A stretch of 37,810 bases of DNA from Streptococcaceae bacterium AM104-57. GTDB taxonomy: Bacteria > Bacillota > Bacilli > Lactobacillales > Streptococcaceae. The stretch spans positions 1 to 37,810 of the forward strand of contig JAQDPW010000022.1 in the NCBI GenBank assembly GCA_027659245.1, given 5' to 3'. Numbering within the stretch: position 1 is the stretch's first letter; every line of letters begins with the position of its first letter. A model generated the notes under the pieces. It was given only the letters and a program-made list of their open reading frames with translations, was not told the origin of the DNA and did no database searches. The position numbers and the translations under genes were made by a program. Of this stretch, positions 26,164 to 36,860 are shown in pieces.

Positions 26164-26912
26164 ATGACCACCCGTCAAACGGGTGGTTTGTCCCAGGGCT
26201 ATAAGCCCAGATAACTAGCTAGCGCCTAAAGACGCTGGCTTTCACTTTGTTCAAGCCTTATTGCATTTGACTCGTCACAAGCCTCTCAAAGAGGCATATG
26301 TACTACTTGCCACTATCCCTAAAGGGATCTTCATATTCTTTTACACTCAATTTATCTAAAGCAATATCTTTTCGCTCTTGTTCCTGAATGTATTTCTTTA
26401 TTGTGGCTTCATTGAGGCCAACTGTACTCACATAATATCCCTCTGCTCAAAAATGTCGATTCCCAAACTTATATTTCAGATTTGCGTGTTTGTCAAACAT
26501 CATGAGTGCACTTTTTCCTTTTAAATATCCCATGAAACTTGAAATACTAATTCTAGGTGGAATACTTACCGACATATGAACATGATCTGGCATTAAATGG
26601 CCCTCGATAATCTCAACACCTTTATAACTACATAATCTATGGAATATTTCTCCCAAACTACTTCGATATTGATTATAGATCACTTTTCGTCTATACTTAG
26701 GGGTGAACACAATGTGATATTTACACATCCATTTTGTGTGTGATAAACTATGTGCTTTTTGAGCCATATTTTTCTCCTTTCGCTTTACAATTGGCTTGAA
26801 CACCTTAATTGTATCGCGTTTGGAGTTTTTTGGTATAACCTTCGATGCGCACCCGCATAGCGGGTGGTTTATTTGTCTCGCACCTAACGGAGCGAGACGG
26901 ACTGAAAGTCAC
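26160..26912 (-). mobile_element. IS200/IS605-family element (transposase only), inactivated
   Basis: A single tnpA-type gene is flanked by subterminal hairpins rather than terminal inverted repeats, as expected for this family. Right side of the gene's end: ACCACCCGT/ACGGGTGGT (26167-26187) and GGGCT/AGCCC (26196-26208). Start side: ACCCGC/GCGGGT (26851-26865), GTCTCGC/GCGAGAC (26875-26898) and GACT/AGTC (26900-26910). Exact tips cannot be fixed without an empty site, so both ends are approximate. It lies between convergent recF and guaB. Confidence 0.85.
26303..26767 (-). pseudogene. IS200-type TnpA transposase with an in-frame stop
   Basis: A single-domain HUH (Y1) transposase that moves as single-stranded DNA. 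From the ATG at 26767 the product has the HUH motif (His62 and His64 in MPDHVHMSV). Codon 107 is TGA (26447-26449) in the context NRHF-stop-AEGYYVSTVG, where the family normally has Trp (HFWAEGYY). The frame stays open beyond it for 47 more codons to a TAG at 26303, including the catalytic YxxxQ (Tyr126 and Gln130 in KKYIQEQ). So one TGG to TGA change removes the nucleophile. Full length would be 154 residues, normal for the family. Confidence 0.92.
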
Positions 26913-26922
26913 ATAACAAAAC

Positions 26923-26969
26923 ACCCCAAAAGTTAGATTTTTTCTGTCTAACTTTTGGGGTGCAGTTCA
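26923..26969. repeat. 47-bp hairpin repeat, copy 2 (downstream of guaB)
   Basis: Identical over 47 bp to 9-55, and similar for five more bases with one mismatch. It lies 18 nt past the guaB stop in the same orientation relative to guaB as copy 1 has to polA. On the minus strand it ends GGGGTGTTTTGTT, so it probably serves as the guaB terminator. It abuts the IS200-type element. Confidence 0.82.
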
Positions 26970-26987
26970 TTAACAGGAGATTTTTTA

Positions 26988-28517
<1,530 letters not shown>

Positions 28518-28519
28518 CT

Positions 28520-28547
28520 ATCATACCATTCTATGAAAATTTGTCAA
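28520..28547 (-). promoter_or_regulatory. Promoter of guaB
   Basis: Minus strand: -35 TTGACA (28542-28547, perfect), 16-bp spacer ending TGG, -10 TATGAT (28520-28525). An AGAGGAAA ribosome site precedes the ATG. No guanine riboswitch-like fold is evident in the short leader (about 45 nt). Confidence 0.8.
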
Positions 28548-28572
28548 TTATATTGATAATAGATAATATAAA

Positions 28573-28609
28573 AAAACTATCCCTTTAATTTTAAAGAAGA
28601 GATAGTTTT
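28573..28609 (-). terminator. Terminator of trpS
   Basis: AAAACTATC (28573-28581) pairs with GATAGTTTT (28601-28609), with an inner CTTT/AAAG pairing (28583-28586 / 28593-28596). The minus strand continues TTTTTTTATA. Confidence 0.85.
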
Positions 28610-28628
28610 AGAGTTCATATTTTATCTA

Positions 28629-29654
28629 TTAATGAAAGTAATTTAGCCCCATTGCTGCTTTTACCTCTGAGAGTGTTTGTCCTGCAACTTCTCGAGCTTG
28701 TTCACTACCTTTTTGCAACATATTATACACTTCACCCATATCTTTAGCAAACTCAAGACGACGTTCACGAATTGGGCCAAGTTCACGTTCTAGGATTTCA
28801 AGTAGATAACGTTTAGTCTTGACATCACCTAGACCACCACGTTGATAATGCTCTTTCATTTCAGCAATTTCTTGAGCATCTTCTGGACGTCCAAAAACAT
28901 CTAAGTAATGGAAAACCATATTGCCTTCAATCTTACCTGGATCTTCCACACGAATGTGATCTGGGTCTGTATACATACTCATTACTTTCTTACGCAAGGT
29001 ATCTGCATCATCTGACAAGTAGATACCATTATTAAGCGATTTAGACATTTTGGCATTTCCATCAAGACCAGGTAAGCGACCTGCTCCTTCATTTTCAGGA
29101 TAAATTCCTTCCGGTTCTACTAAAACATCACAATTATAGGCATGATTGAATGAACGTACAATCTCACGCGTTTGTTCAATCATCGGTTTTTGGTCTGTAC
29201 CTACAGGGACATAGTTAGCCTTAAAAGCTGTGATATCTGCCGCTTGAGCAATTGGATAAACTAAAAATCCAGTTGGAATACTTTCTCCAAAGCCTTTCTG
29301 AGCAATTTCTGTCTTTACAGTAGGGTTACGCTCCAAACGAGCCAAAGAAACTAAATTCATGTAATACATAGAAAGCTCTGCCAATTCTGGAATTTGACTT
29401 TGAATGAAAATCGTTGATTTATTAGGATCTAATCCCACTGCAAGATAGTCCAAGGCAACATTCCCAATAGACTCTACAATAGTTTGTGGATCTTTTGCAT
29501 GGTCAGTTAAAGCTTGCTGGTCAGCCAAAAAAACAAACATGTCATATTTATTTTCTTCTTGAAGGATAACACGATTTTTTAAGCTACCTACATAGTGTCC
29601 GATATGTAATTTCCCAGTTGGACGATCTCCTGTTAAAATAATGGGTTTATTCAT
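28629..29654 (-). CDS. trpS: Tryptophanyl-tRNA synthetase
   Basis: A class I synthetase that charges tRNA-Trp. The 341 residues have the HIGH motif ([11 protein letters not shown], about residues 15-25), the KMSKS motif ([11 protein letters not shown], about 195-205) and the normal C-terminal helical domain. The leader is too short for a T-box. It is preceded by an AAAGGAGAATAAG ribosome site and is divergent from the ABC-F gene. Confidence 0.98.
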   Translation of the reverse strand: MNKPIILTGDRPTGKLHIGHYVGSLKNRVILQEENKYDMFVFLADQQALTDHAKDPQTIVESIGNVALDYLAVGLDPNKSTIFIQSQIPELAELSMYYMNLVSLARLERNPTVKTEIAQKGFGESIPTGFLVYPIAQAADITAFKANYVPVGTDQKPMIEQTREIVRSFNHAYNCDVLVEPEGIYPENEGAGRLPGLDGNAKMSKSLNNGIYLSDDADTLRKKVMSMYTDPDHIRVEDPGKIEGNMVFHYLDVFGRPEDAQEIAEMKEHYQRGGLGDVKTKRYLLEILERELGPIRERRLEFAKDMGEVYNMLQKGSEQAREVAGQTLSEVKAAMGLNYFH

Positions 29655-29682
29655 CTTATTCTCCTTTGATATGGTCCTTTCA

Positions 29683-29691
29683 ATTATAGCA
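29683..29691 (-). promoter_or_regulatory. Extended -10 of trpS
   Basis: The minus strand reads TGCTATAAT, 28 nt before the trpS ATG. No convincing -35 is seen. Confidence 0.6.
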
Positions 29692-29801
29692 TTTTTTTGA
29701 TAAAAAGACAGATAATTTTTGAAATCAAACTATGTCTAGGATATCTATCCAATCGTAAAGAAACTGTCAACTTTATTTACAAAAAATTGACAAATAAAAA
29801 T

Positions 29802-29830
29802 TTGAATATTTGGGGATTTTCTAGTAGAAT
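29802..29830 (+). promoter_or_regulatory. Promoter of the ABC-F gene
   Basis: -35 TTGAAT (29802-29807), 17-bp spacer, -10 TAGAAT (29825-29830). An AGGAG site lies 8 nt before a TTG start. Confidence 0.6.
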
Positions 29831-29860
29831 TAAAGTATTATATATAATAGGAGAAAAATA

Positions 29861-31483
29861 TTGCTTACAGTATCTGATGTCTCACTACGTTTTAGTGACC
29901 GCAAACTTTTTGATGATGTCAACATCAAATTTACAGAAGGAAATACCTATGGTTTGATTGGTGCTAACGGTGCAGGTAAATCTACCTTTTTAAAAATCTT
30001 GGCTGGTGATATTGAACCGACAACTGGTCATATCTCTCTTGGACCAGACGAACGTCTCTCTGTTCTTCGTCAAAATCACTTTGACTACGAAGATGAGCGT
30101 GCGATTGATGTCGTTATCATGGGTAATGAAAAGCTATATAGCATCATGAAAGAAAAAGATGCGATCTATATGAAGGAAGATTTTACTGATGAAGACGGGG
30201 TTCGTGCAGCTGAGCTTGAAGGAGAGTTTGCTGAACTAGGAGGCTGGGAAGCAGAGAGTGAAGCCTCTCAACTACTTCAAAACCTAAATATCCCAGAAGA
30301 ATTACACTATCAAAATATGAGTGAACTTGCAAACGGAGACAAAGTGAAGGTGCTCCTTGCTAAAGCCTTGTTTGGTAAACCTGATGTTCTTCTTTTAGAC
30401 GAACCAACCAACGGTCTTGATATCCAGTCTATTACTTGGCTAGAGGATTTCCTAATTGACTTTGATAATACTGTCATTGTCGTATCCCATGACCGTCACT
30501 TCTTAAATAAAGTTTGTACCCACATGGCCGACCTTGATTTTGGGAAAATCAAGCTCTATGTCGGAAACTACGACTTCTGGAAGGAATCTTCTGAGCTTGC
30601 TGCCAAATTGTTAGCAGACCGTAATGCTAAGGCGGAAGAAAAAATTAAGCAACTCCAAGAATTCGTTGCTCGATTCTCTGCTAACGCATCTAAATCTAAA
30701 CAAGCAACTTCACGTAAAAAGATGCTTGACAAGATTGTCTTAGAAGAAATCATTCCATCTAGCCGTAAATACCCATTTATCAACTTTAAAGCTGAACGTG
30801 AAATTGGTAATGATCTCTTGACAGTAGAAAATCTATCTGTCAAGATTGACGGTGAAACTATTCTTGACAACATCAGCTTCATCTTGCGTCCAGGTGACAA
30901 GACAGCTCTTATCGGACAAAACGATATCCAAACAACTGCCTTGATTCGCGCAATTATGGGTGATATTGACTACGAAGGAACTGTCAAGTGGGGAGTTACA
31001 ACTAGTCGTTCTTACCTACCAAAAGACAACTCCGCTGATTTTGCAGGTGGCGAGTCGATTCTTGACTGGCTCCGTCAATTCGCAAGTAAAGAAGAAGATG
31101 ACAATACCTTCCTTCGTGGATTCCTCGGACGCATGCTCTTTTCTGGAGATGAAGTTAACAAACCTGTAAACGTCTTGTCAGGGGGAGAAAAAGTGCGCGT
31201 GATGCTTTCGAAACTCATGCTTTTGAAGTCAAACGTTCTTGTACTTGACGACCCTACAAATCACTTGGATTTGGAATCTATTTCAAGCTTGAACGATGGA
31301 TTAAAAAACTTCAAAGAATCTATCATCTTCGCCAGTCACGACCATGAATTCATCCAAACTTTAGCTAACCACATTATTGTTCTATCTAAAAACGGTGTAA
31401 TCGATCGTATTGATGAAACCTATGATGAATTCTTAGAAAATGCTGAAGTACAAGCAAAAGTCAAAGAACTTTGGAAAGACTAA
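29861..31483 (+). CDS. ABC-F family ATPase (YbiT/YkpA-like) with one degenerate ATP site
   Basis: ABC-F proteins have two fused ABC domains, no membrane part, and act on ribosomes. The 540 residues start at a TTG (29861, behind AGGAG). Domain 1 has Walker A GANGAGKST (34-42), Walker B LLLDEP (Glu181) and the H-loop His210, but its signature is LANGD (156-160). The linker (about 245-305) is charged. Domain 2 has the signature LSGGE (439-443) and an intact H-loop (FASHDHE), but its Walker A is GQNDIQTT (352-359, Thr in place of the Lys) and its Walker B is VLDDP (Asp464 in place of Glu). All three defects fall in the same composite site, so only one site should hydrolyse ATP normally. No antibiotic-resistance role is claimed. 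Confidence 0.93.
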   Translation: MLTVSDVSLRFSDRKLFDDVNIKFTEGNTYGLIGANGAGKSTFLKILAGDIEPTTGHISLGPDERLSVLRQNHFDYEDERAIDVVIMGNEKLYSIMKEKDAIYMKEDFTDEDGVRAAELEGEFAELGGWEAESEASQLLQNLNIPEELHYQNMSELANGDKVKVLLAKALFGKPDVLLLDEPTNGLDIQSITWLEDFLIDFDNTVIVVSHDRHFLNKVCTHMADLDFGKIKLYVGNYDFWKESSELAAKLLADRNAKAEEKIKQLQEFVARFSANASKSKQATSRKKMLDKIVLEEIIPSSRKYPFINFKAEREIGNDLLTVENLSVKIDGETILDNISFILRPGDKTALIGQNDIQTTALIRAIMGDIDYEGTVKWGVTTSRSYLPKDNSADFAGGESILDWLRQFASKEEDDNTFLRGFLGRMLFSGDEVNKPVNVLSGGEKVRVMLSKLMLLKSNVLVLDDPTNHLDLESISSLNDGLKNFKESIIFASHDHEFIQTLANHIIVLSKNGVIDRIDETYDEFLENAEVQAKVKELWKD

Positions 31484-31493
31484 ATAATACTTT

Positions 31494-31524
31494 AAAACTC
31501 AGTTGGATTAACCAACTGAGTTTT
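31494..31524 (+). terminator. Terminator of the ABC-F gene
   Basis: A 13-bp perfect stem AAAACTCAGTTGG / CCAACTGAGTTTT with a 5-nt loop, 10 nt after the stop. The downstream gene begins 20 nt later, so it may be an attenuator for the next gene as well as a terminator. Confidence 0.88.
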
Positions 31525-31544
31525 CTATCATTCTATGAGGTAAC

Positions 31545-34094
31545 ATGAAAACATTTTTCAGAAACTATTGGACCTATCTTATTTCTTTCATCATTCCCCT
31601 AGTAATTATGTCCGGAGTCTATCTCTCCCAAGGTATCTACTGGAACAGTGATACTTCACCTTTATTAGGGGATGGATTTCATCAATATGTTATTTTTGAT
31701 CTTAATCTCCGTCATATTTTACATGGAAGTGGTAGCCTATTTTATACTTTTACTAGCGGTCTAGGTCTCAATTTTTATGCCTTGTCCAGTTATTACCTAG
31801 GTAGTTTTCTATCTCATCTTGTTTATTTTTTTGATGTATCAGGAATGCCAGATGCAGTCTATCTGTCAACCTTGTTGAAATTTGGCTTGATAGGTCTGTC
31901 AACCTTTTTTAGCTTGAGTAAAATATTTAAAAATATACCAGCCCCACTTCGATTAGCTCTATCTACTTCTTATGCTTTAATGAGCTTTACAGTTAGTCAA
32001 CTTGAAATAAAAACTTGGTTAGATGTTTTTATTTTAATCCCCTTGATTTTAACAGGTTTACATCTACTCATAACGGATAAAAAACGTATTTTATACTTTA
32101 CAAGTTTGTCAATATTATTTATCCAAAACTACTATTTTGGTTATATGACTGCCATGTTTTTAGTAGTTTGGTATTTTTGCCAACTTTCCTGGGATTTTAA
32201 AAGACGTAAGTTTTCTTTCCTTGATTTCATTATAACTTCCTTACTCGCTGGTTTAACAAGTTTCATCATGACACTCCCAACCTTGTTTGATTTAAGAACT
32301 CATGGTGAAAAACTAACCGCTATTACAAAAATAAAAACAGATGCCAGTTGGTATCTAGATCTATTCGCTAAACAATTCATTGGTGCTTTCGATACAACTA
32401 AATATGGTTCTATCCCAATGATTTTTGTTGGCCTCCTTCCTTTTATCTTAACAATTGTATTCTTTACATTAAAATCAATTAAGTTTCACGTGAAACTATG
32501 CTATGCAACTTTATTTATCATCATCATAACTAGTTTTTATCTAGAAGCCTTAGATCTATTTTGGCAAGGAATGCACGCGCCGAATATGTTTCTTCATCGC
32601 TATGCGTGGATTTTCTCTACTCTTTTGATTTATACTTCAGCAGAAGTTTTAGATAGATTTAAAGATATCAAATTATGGAATGTTTTATGCTCAATGACCT
32701 TCCTTTTAGCTGGTTATCTAGCAACCATTTATTTTAAAAACCATTATTCATTTTTAACTAATTTAAATATCCTTTTAACAATTGAATTTCTAGTGGTATA
32801 CTTGCTATTGTTACTGGCATTTATCCGAAAGATGATTTCACCAAAAATCTTTTCAATTCTTATTTTGATCTTTATACTAAGTGAAGTCAGTTTGAACGCA
32901 ACATCGCAATTCAATGGAATTTCAAAAGAATGGGGATTCGCTTCTCGTAGCACCTATGACAAAGATATTTCAAGTATGGAAGCTATTTTGGAGTATATCA
33001 AACAGCAACCAGATACATTTACACGAACTGAAAAATTACAGACACAAACTGGAAATGATAGCATGAAATTTAACTACAATGGTATTTCCCAGTTTTCATC
33101 TGTTCGTAATCGTTCTGCAAGTACAACTTTAGATAAGTTGGGTTTTAAATCTTCAGGTACCAACCTTAATCTTCGTTATGCAAATAATACTATCATTGCA
33201 GATAGTTTATTTGGAATCAGCTACAATATTTCTGAAACCTATCCAGATAAATACGGTTTTCATCCAAGCTATCAAAAAGATAATCTAATCCTTTATAAAA
33301 ATCAATTCGCTCTGCCAATTGCTTTTGCTACACAGTCTCTTTACAAAGATGTCGATTTCAATGACCATACTCTTGATAACCAAACTCAATTTTTAAATCA
33401 AATTGCTGATTTAAATGAAAATTACTTTTCTCCAATAAATTATTACAAAGATTCTAGTGATAGTGTAATCAATTTAAACGGAACTTCTACCGAAGATGCA
33501 ACGATCAACTACAATATCGAAGTTCCTGAGAATAGTCAGGTTTATCTTTCTATGACCAAGCTAAATTTTTCAAATGATAAGAAAAAGCAAGTTGACATCA
33601 TTGTCAATGGTGAAAAAAAATCCTTTACCACAGATAATGCTTTTACATTTTTTAATCTTGGGTATACAGACCATAAACAAACTTTTGATATCCAAGTTAA
33701 GTTCCCAGGAAATGCTCAAGTATCATTTGAATCTCCAACTTTCTATCGATTAGATACTAAAAAGTATACGGAAGCAATTGCTAAAATAAAAGAAAATCCA
33801 GTAGAAGTGAGCTCTTATAAAAATAAAGTCATTGTTAATTATAAGGTAAAGAATGAAACATCAATTTTTTTCACAATTCCTTATGACCAAGGATGGTCTG
33901 CTTATCAAAATGGTAAAAAATTACAAATTCAACAGGCACAAACTGGATTTATGAAAATTGATGTTCCTGAAGGTGAAGGAACTATTACCCTTTCCTTTAT
34001 ACCAAAAGGATTTGTTGCTGGTGCAAGTTGTTCTCTTATAGCCATTATTGACTTTATTTTTTATGATATTCAAAGAAAAAAATATTCTAGATAA
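31545..34094 (+). CDS. YfhO family multi-spanning membrane protein
   Basis: An 849-residue membrane protein of the YfhO/GT-C-like family. Relatives in Bacillus and Listeria are involved in glycosylating teichoic acids or related polymers using lipid-linked sugars; the substrate here is unknown. The first about 460 residues carry about 12 membrane segments, with the early acidic loop SDTSPLLGDGFHQYV (about 34-48) expected to be catalytic in this fold, and a further TM region near the C-terminus (about 825-840). In between is a large extracytoplasmic beta-rich domain (about 470-815). It has its own ATGAGGTAAC ribosome site. A parS site lies within it. Confidence 0.85.
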   Translation: MKTFFRNYWTYLISFIIPLVIMSGVYLSQGIYWNSDTSPLLGDGFHQYVIFDLNLRHILHGSGSLFYTFTSGLGLNFYALSSYYLGSFLSHLVYFFDVSGMPDAVYLSTLLKFGLIGLSTFFSLSKIFKNIPAPLRLALSTSYALMSFTVSQLEIKTWLDVFILIPLILTGLHLLITDKKRILYFTSLSILFIQNYYFGYMTAMFLVVWYFCQLSWDFKRRKFSFLDFIITSLLAGLTSFIMTLPTLFDLRTHGEKLTAITKIKTDASWYLDLFAKQFIGAFDTTKYGSIPMIFVGLLPFILTIVFFTLKSIKFHVKLCYATLFIIIITSFYLEALDLFWQGMHAPNMFLHRYAWIFSTLLIYTSAEVLDRFKDIKLWNVLCSMTFLLAGYLATIYFKNHYSFLTNLNILLTIEFLVVYLLLLLAFIRKMISPKIFSILILIFILSEVSLNATSQFNGISKEWGFASRSTYDKDISSMEAILEYIKQQPDTFTRTEKLQTQTGNDSMKFNYNGISQFSSVRNRSASTTLDKLGFKSSGTNLNLRYANNTIIADSLFGISYNISETYPDKYGFHPSYQKDNLILYKNQFALPIAFATQSLYKDVDFNDHTLDNQTQFLNQIADLNENYFSPINYYKDSSDSVINLNGTSTEDATINYNIEVPENSQVYLSMTKLNFSNDKKKQVDIIVNGEKKSFTTDNAFTFFNLGYTDHKQTFDIQVKFPGNAQVSFESPTFYRLDTKKYTEAIAKIKENPVEVSSYKNKVIVNYKVKNETSIFFTIPYDQGWSAYQNGKKLQIQQAQTGFMKIDVPEGEGTITLSFIPKGFVAGASCSLIAIIDFIFYDIQRKKYSR
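32482..32497. promoter_or_regulatory. parS: parS centromere-like site (ParB binding), site 2
   Basis: AGTTTCACGTGAAACT is a 16-nt perfect palindrome with the invariant parS core GTTTCACGTGAAAC, inside the YfhO-like gene and 12.0 kb from site 1. Confidence 0.93.
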
Positions 34095-34127
34095 AAAAAC
34101 TATCGACCGAATTGGTCGATAGTTTTT
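34095..34127. terminator. Bidirectional terminator between yfhO-like and pip-like genes
   Basis: A 14-bp perfect stem AAAAACTATCGACC / GGTCGATAGTTTTT with a 5-nt loop and A/T tracts on both sides. It serves the two convergent genes; its right arm includes part of the pip-like stop codon. Confidence 0.92.
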
Positions 34128-36786
34128 AATCTTCTTCAACTTTTTTAGGTTGGTAGGAAAGCATTCCTAAAGCAACAAAAATCATTATTGTAAAGATAAG
34201 GAAAATAATCTGACTATGAATATTACCTGTCATAGAAATGGTTTGTCGTAGACCTGAAACTGAATAACTCATAGGTAGCCATGGATTAATAGTTTTAAAG
34301 AATTGATTCGTCAAAGCTAAAGGATAAGTTCCTGCACTTGATGCTAATTGAAGGAGTAATAAAATTAAGGAGAAGAAGGCGCCTAGGCGAGAATTCCAGG
34401 TTGTCAATGCTGTTACCATCGCCATGAAAGCAAGACTGGTTAAAATAATCAAAGCAAAGGTCTTGAATTCGTGAACTGCAGTCAGTCCGATTAAATGTAC
34501 TCCACCATAAACTAATACTCCTGCCAAACCAGCAATGATACCGTTAATTTCAAAGCGAGACTTAAACCAAGCCCAGCGACTTTCTGGATGGCGCCCAGAA
34601 GGCAATTTAGCAAAAATCATATTAGTTGAAATAGCAGCAACAAAAAGAGCAACTGATATCATATATGGAGCCATGGCAATTCCATTAACTGCTACTTGAT
34701 CCTTATCAGTTTTTGAAAGACTTAGAGGATCAGCTAGTAAATCTGCATTTGTTGGTTCAGTTGAAGCCTGTTTCAATTGCCCCTCAGCTTCTGTCAAACC
34801 TTGATTTAATTGACTTGAACCATCACTTAATTTTCCAAGTCCTGATTGTAGAATTTCTGATCCTTGAGCAAGTTGATCTGCTCCACTAGCTATTTTTTCA
34901 GAACCATTAGATAGTTGATTTGCACCAGAAACTAGCTGGTCTGATTTATCAGCTAATTGTTGAGAGCTCGCTTGTAATTGATTAAATCCAGCGGTTAAAT
35001 CTGATGTTTTATTATTTACTTGGTTGACACCTGATGCAAGTTTATCAATTCCTGTTGCTAATTCTGGTGCATTCTCTGCTAACTTAGCAGTAGCACCTGT
35101 CAATGTTGAAGATTTTTCTGTCAACTGATTAGAACCTTGTAGCAACTTATTGAAACTTCCTGTCAAGTTCGAATTTTTCGAACTCAACTGACTTGCTCCT
35201 AAAGCTACTTGGTCTACAGATTTTGTATAGCTGTCAATACCAGATAGAGTTTGACTAGCTGGCAATAACTGACCATCAATTGCTGTTTGAATCTGTGTTA
35301 ATCCACTTGACAAACTTGTCAATGTTGAAGAAGCAGTTGGTAATAATTTACTTGAGTGATTCTTTAATTGAGTTAAACTATTTGTTTGAGTGGTTACATT
35401 TTCTAAAGAAGATTGTAACGTTTGAACTGTAGTTAAAATTGTTCGTGCTGACTCACTAGTAGAAGATGATTGATTAGAAACCACAGAAGTTATCTCTGCC
35501 TGTTGGTCAGGAGTTAAGCTTTGATAAGCACTCGTAGATTGAATAGCTGATAAAGTAGTTTCTTTTTCAGATTGATTTGAAGTAATGATGCTTTGTGCTG
35601 AATTTGCAATCGTTGATAGACTACTAGAAAGCTGGTTTGTTACTTGTGTTATCTCTCCACTATCTGCTGTTTGAATATTTTGAATAGCTTGATTCAATTG
35701 CTCTAAGCCAGAAACTAATTGATGAATCTGATTTCTTTGTTGAGTTGATAAACTTAATTGACTAGACAGTTCTTGAATTCCTTGATTAAGTTGGGTAAGT
35801 CCTGTACGCAAGGTCTCTGATTGTTTAGAAATCTGATTTGCACCTGATGATAGACTTTGAACTCCATTTGTATAAGTATCAATACCAAGTGAAAATTGAT
35901 TTAATCCTGAATTTAATTGAGAAACACCACCTATATAGGCTTGTGTGCCTAAATCAAGTTGAGTCAATCCTGATACCAGTGCCGGTGTCTGTGAATTCAG
36001 TTGGTTTAATCCATTGTCGATTTGTGAAATAGCGCTGGTATATTGATTTAAACCAGTATTAAAATTACCAAGACCAAGATTTAACTGATTTACACCAGCT
36101 GTATAGGTTCCTAAACCTGTAGATAATTGATCAGCACCATTAGAAAATGTGAAACTCGATTGAGCTAAGGTTTGAAGATTGGTTGTTAAGGTTTGACTCC
36201 CATCCGAAAGTTGATTCGAACCATCAGACAACTGTAAACTTGAATTTGCAGCTTTAGATAAACCAATTTTTAAATCACCCATCTTTTTAAATAAAGCTTT
36301 AGTATAAGATTGAGTAACATTAGTAGCCACTGTCTGTTTCATTTGTGTCATGGCAGAATCACTCATCTTGCTTGCAATAAAACTATGACCACTTGATGTC
36401 TGATAGTCAATCGTCATCTGTTCAGGATGATTTGTAAGGATAGAAGAAGCTTTCTCAGAAAGATTACTTGGCAACGTTACAACCATGTAATAATCTCCAT
36501 CCCGCAGTCCTCTTTCTCCCTCACCTTCATCTACAAAATGAAAATCCAGGCTATTACTATCTTTCAAATTAGACACCATGTCTTCACCAATAGTGAGTTT
36601 TTCATCATTATAAGTAGCAGCTTGATCCTTATTAACAATTGCTACAGGTAACTCCGAAAGTTTACCATATGGATCCCACATTGATGATAAGAAAATGATA
36701 TTGTAAAGAGCTGGAATTAAGGAAATTCCTATCATGACAATGATAAATATCGGTTTTTTAAAAATTGATTTCCATTCTTTAAACAT
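34126..36786 (-). CDS. YhgE/Pip family membrane protein
   Basis: Family of the L. lactis phage infection protein (Pip), a phage receptor; in streptococci a related protein has been tied to type VII-like secretion or ESX functions, but no role is proven here. The 886 residues have an N-terminal membrane helix (about 13-33, IFIIVMIGISLIPALYNIIF) and a long extracellular region (about 50-690) of repeated QLxxG-type units (for example GANQLSNGSEKIASG, about 11-14 residues each) forming coiled-coil rods. Five or six membrane helices follow at the C-terminus (about 695-880). I chose the ATG at 36786, with AAAGGAG 5 nt upstream; the in-frame ATG at 36885 would start in the promoter. It is divergent from a TetR gene. 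Confidence 0.88.
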   Translation of the reverse strand: MFKEWKSIFKKPIFIIVMIGISLIPALYNIIFLSSMWDPYGKLSELPVAIVNKDQAATYNDEKLTIGEDMVSNLKDSNSLDFHFVDEGEGERGLRDGDYYMVVTLPSNLSEKASSILTNHPEQMTIDYQTSSGHSFIASKMSDSAMTQMKQTVATNVTQSYTKALFKKMGDLKIGLSKAANSSLQLSDGSNQLSDGSQTLTTNLQTLAQSSFTFSNGADQLSTGLGTYTAGVNQLNLGLGNFNTGLNQYTSAISQIDNGLNQLNSQTPALVSGLTQLDLGTQAYIGGVSQLNSGLNQFSLGIDTYTNGVQSLSSGANQISKQSETLRTGLTQLNQGIQELSSQLSLSTQQRNQIHQLVSGLEQLNQAIQNIQTADSGEITQVTNQLSSSLSTIANSAQSIITSNQSEKETTLSAIQSTSAYQSLTPDQQAEITSVVSNQSSSTSESARTILTTVQTLQSSLENVTTQTNSLTQLKNHSSKLLPTASSTLTSLSSGLTQIQTAIDGQLLPASQTLSGIDSYTKSVDQVALGASQLSSKNSNLTGSFNKLLQGSNQLTEKSSTLTGATAKLAENAPELATGIDKLASGVNQVNNKTSDLTAGFNQLQASSQQLADKSDQLVSGANQLSNGSEKIASGADQLAQGSEILQSGLGKLSDGSSQLNQGLTEAEGQLKQASTEPTNADLLADPLSLSKTDKDQVAVNGIAMAPYMISVALFVAAISTNMIFAKLPSGRHPESRWAWFKSRFEINGIIAGLAGVLVYGGVHLIGLTAVHEFKTFALIILTSLAFMAMVTALTTWNSRLGAFFSLILLLLQLASSAGTYPLALTNQFFKTINPWLPMSYSVSGLRQTISMTGNIHSQIIFLIFTIMIFVALGMLSYQPKKVEED

Positions 36787-36832
36787 ATTGTCTCCTTTTT
36801 TAAAATAATTTTCTAAATTTTTGATATAATAG

Positions 36833-36860
36833 ATTATACATAAAAAAAATAAAAAGACAA
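36833..36860 (-). promoter_or_regulatory. Promoter of the pip-like gene with overlapping repeated motif
   Basis: Minus strand: -35 TTGTCT (36855-36860), 16-bp spacer, -10 TATAAT (36833-36838). The motif ATTGTCT/AGACAAT occurs three times in the 129-bp divergent gap: 36787-36793, 36855-36861 (over the -35) and 36886-36892. The last two form an inverted repeat, a plausible operator for the neighbouring TetR protein. Confidence 0.5.

Noticed and set aside
29655..29700. T-box leader for trpS
   Set aside because: Only about 20 nt of leader separate the -10 box region from the ATG, too short for a T-box.
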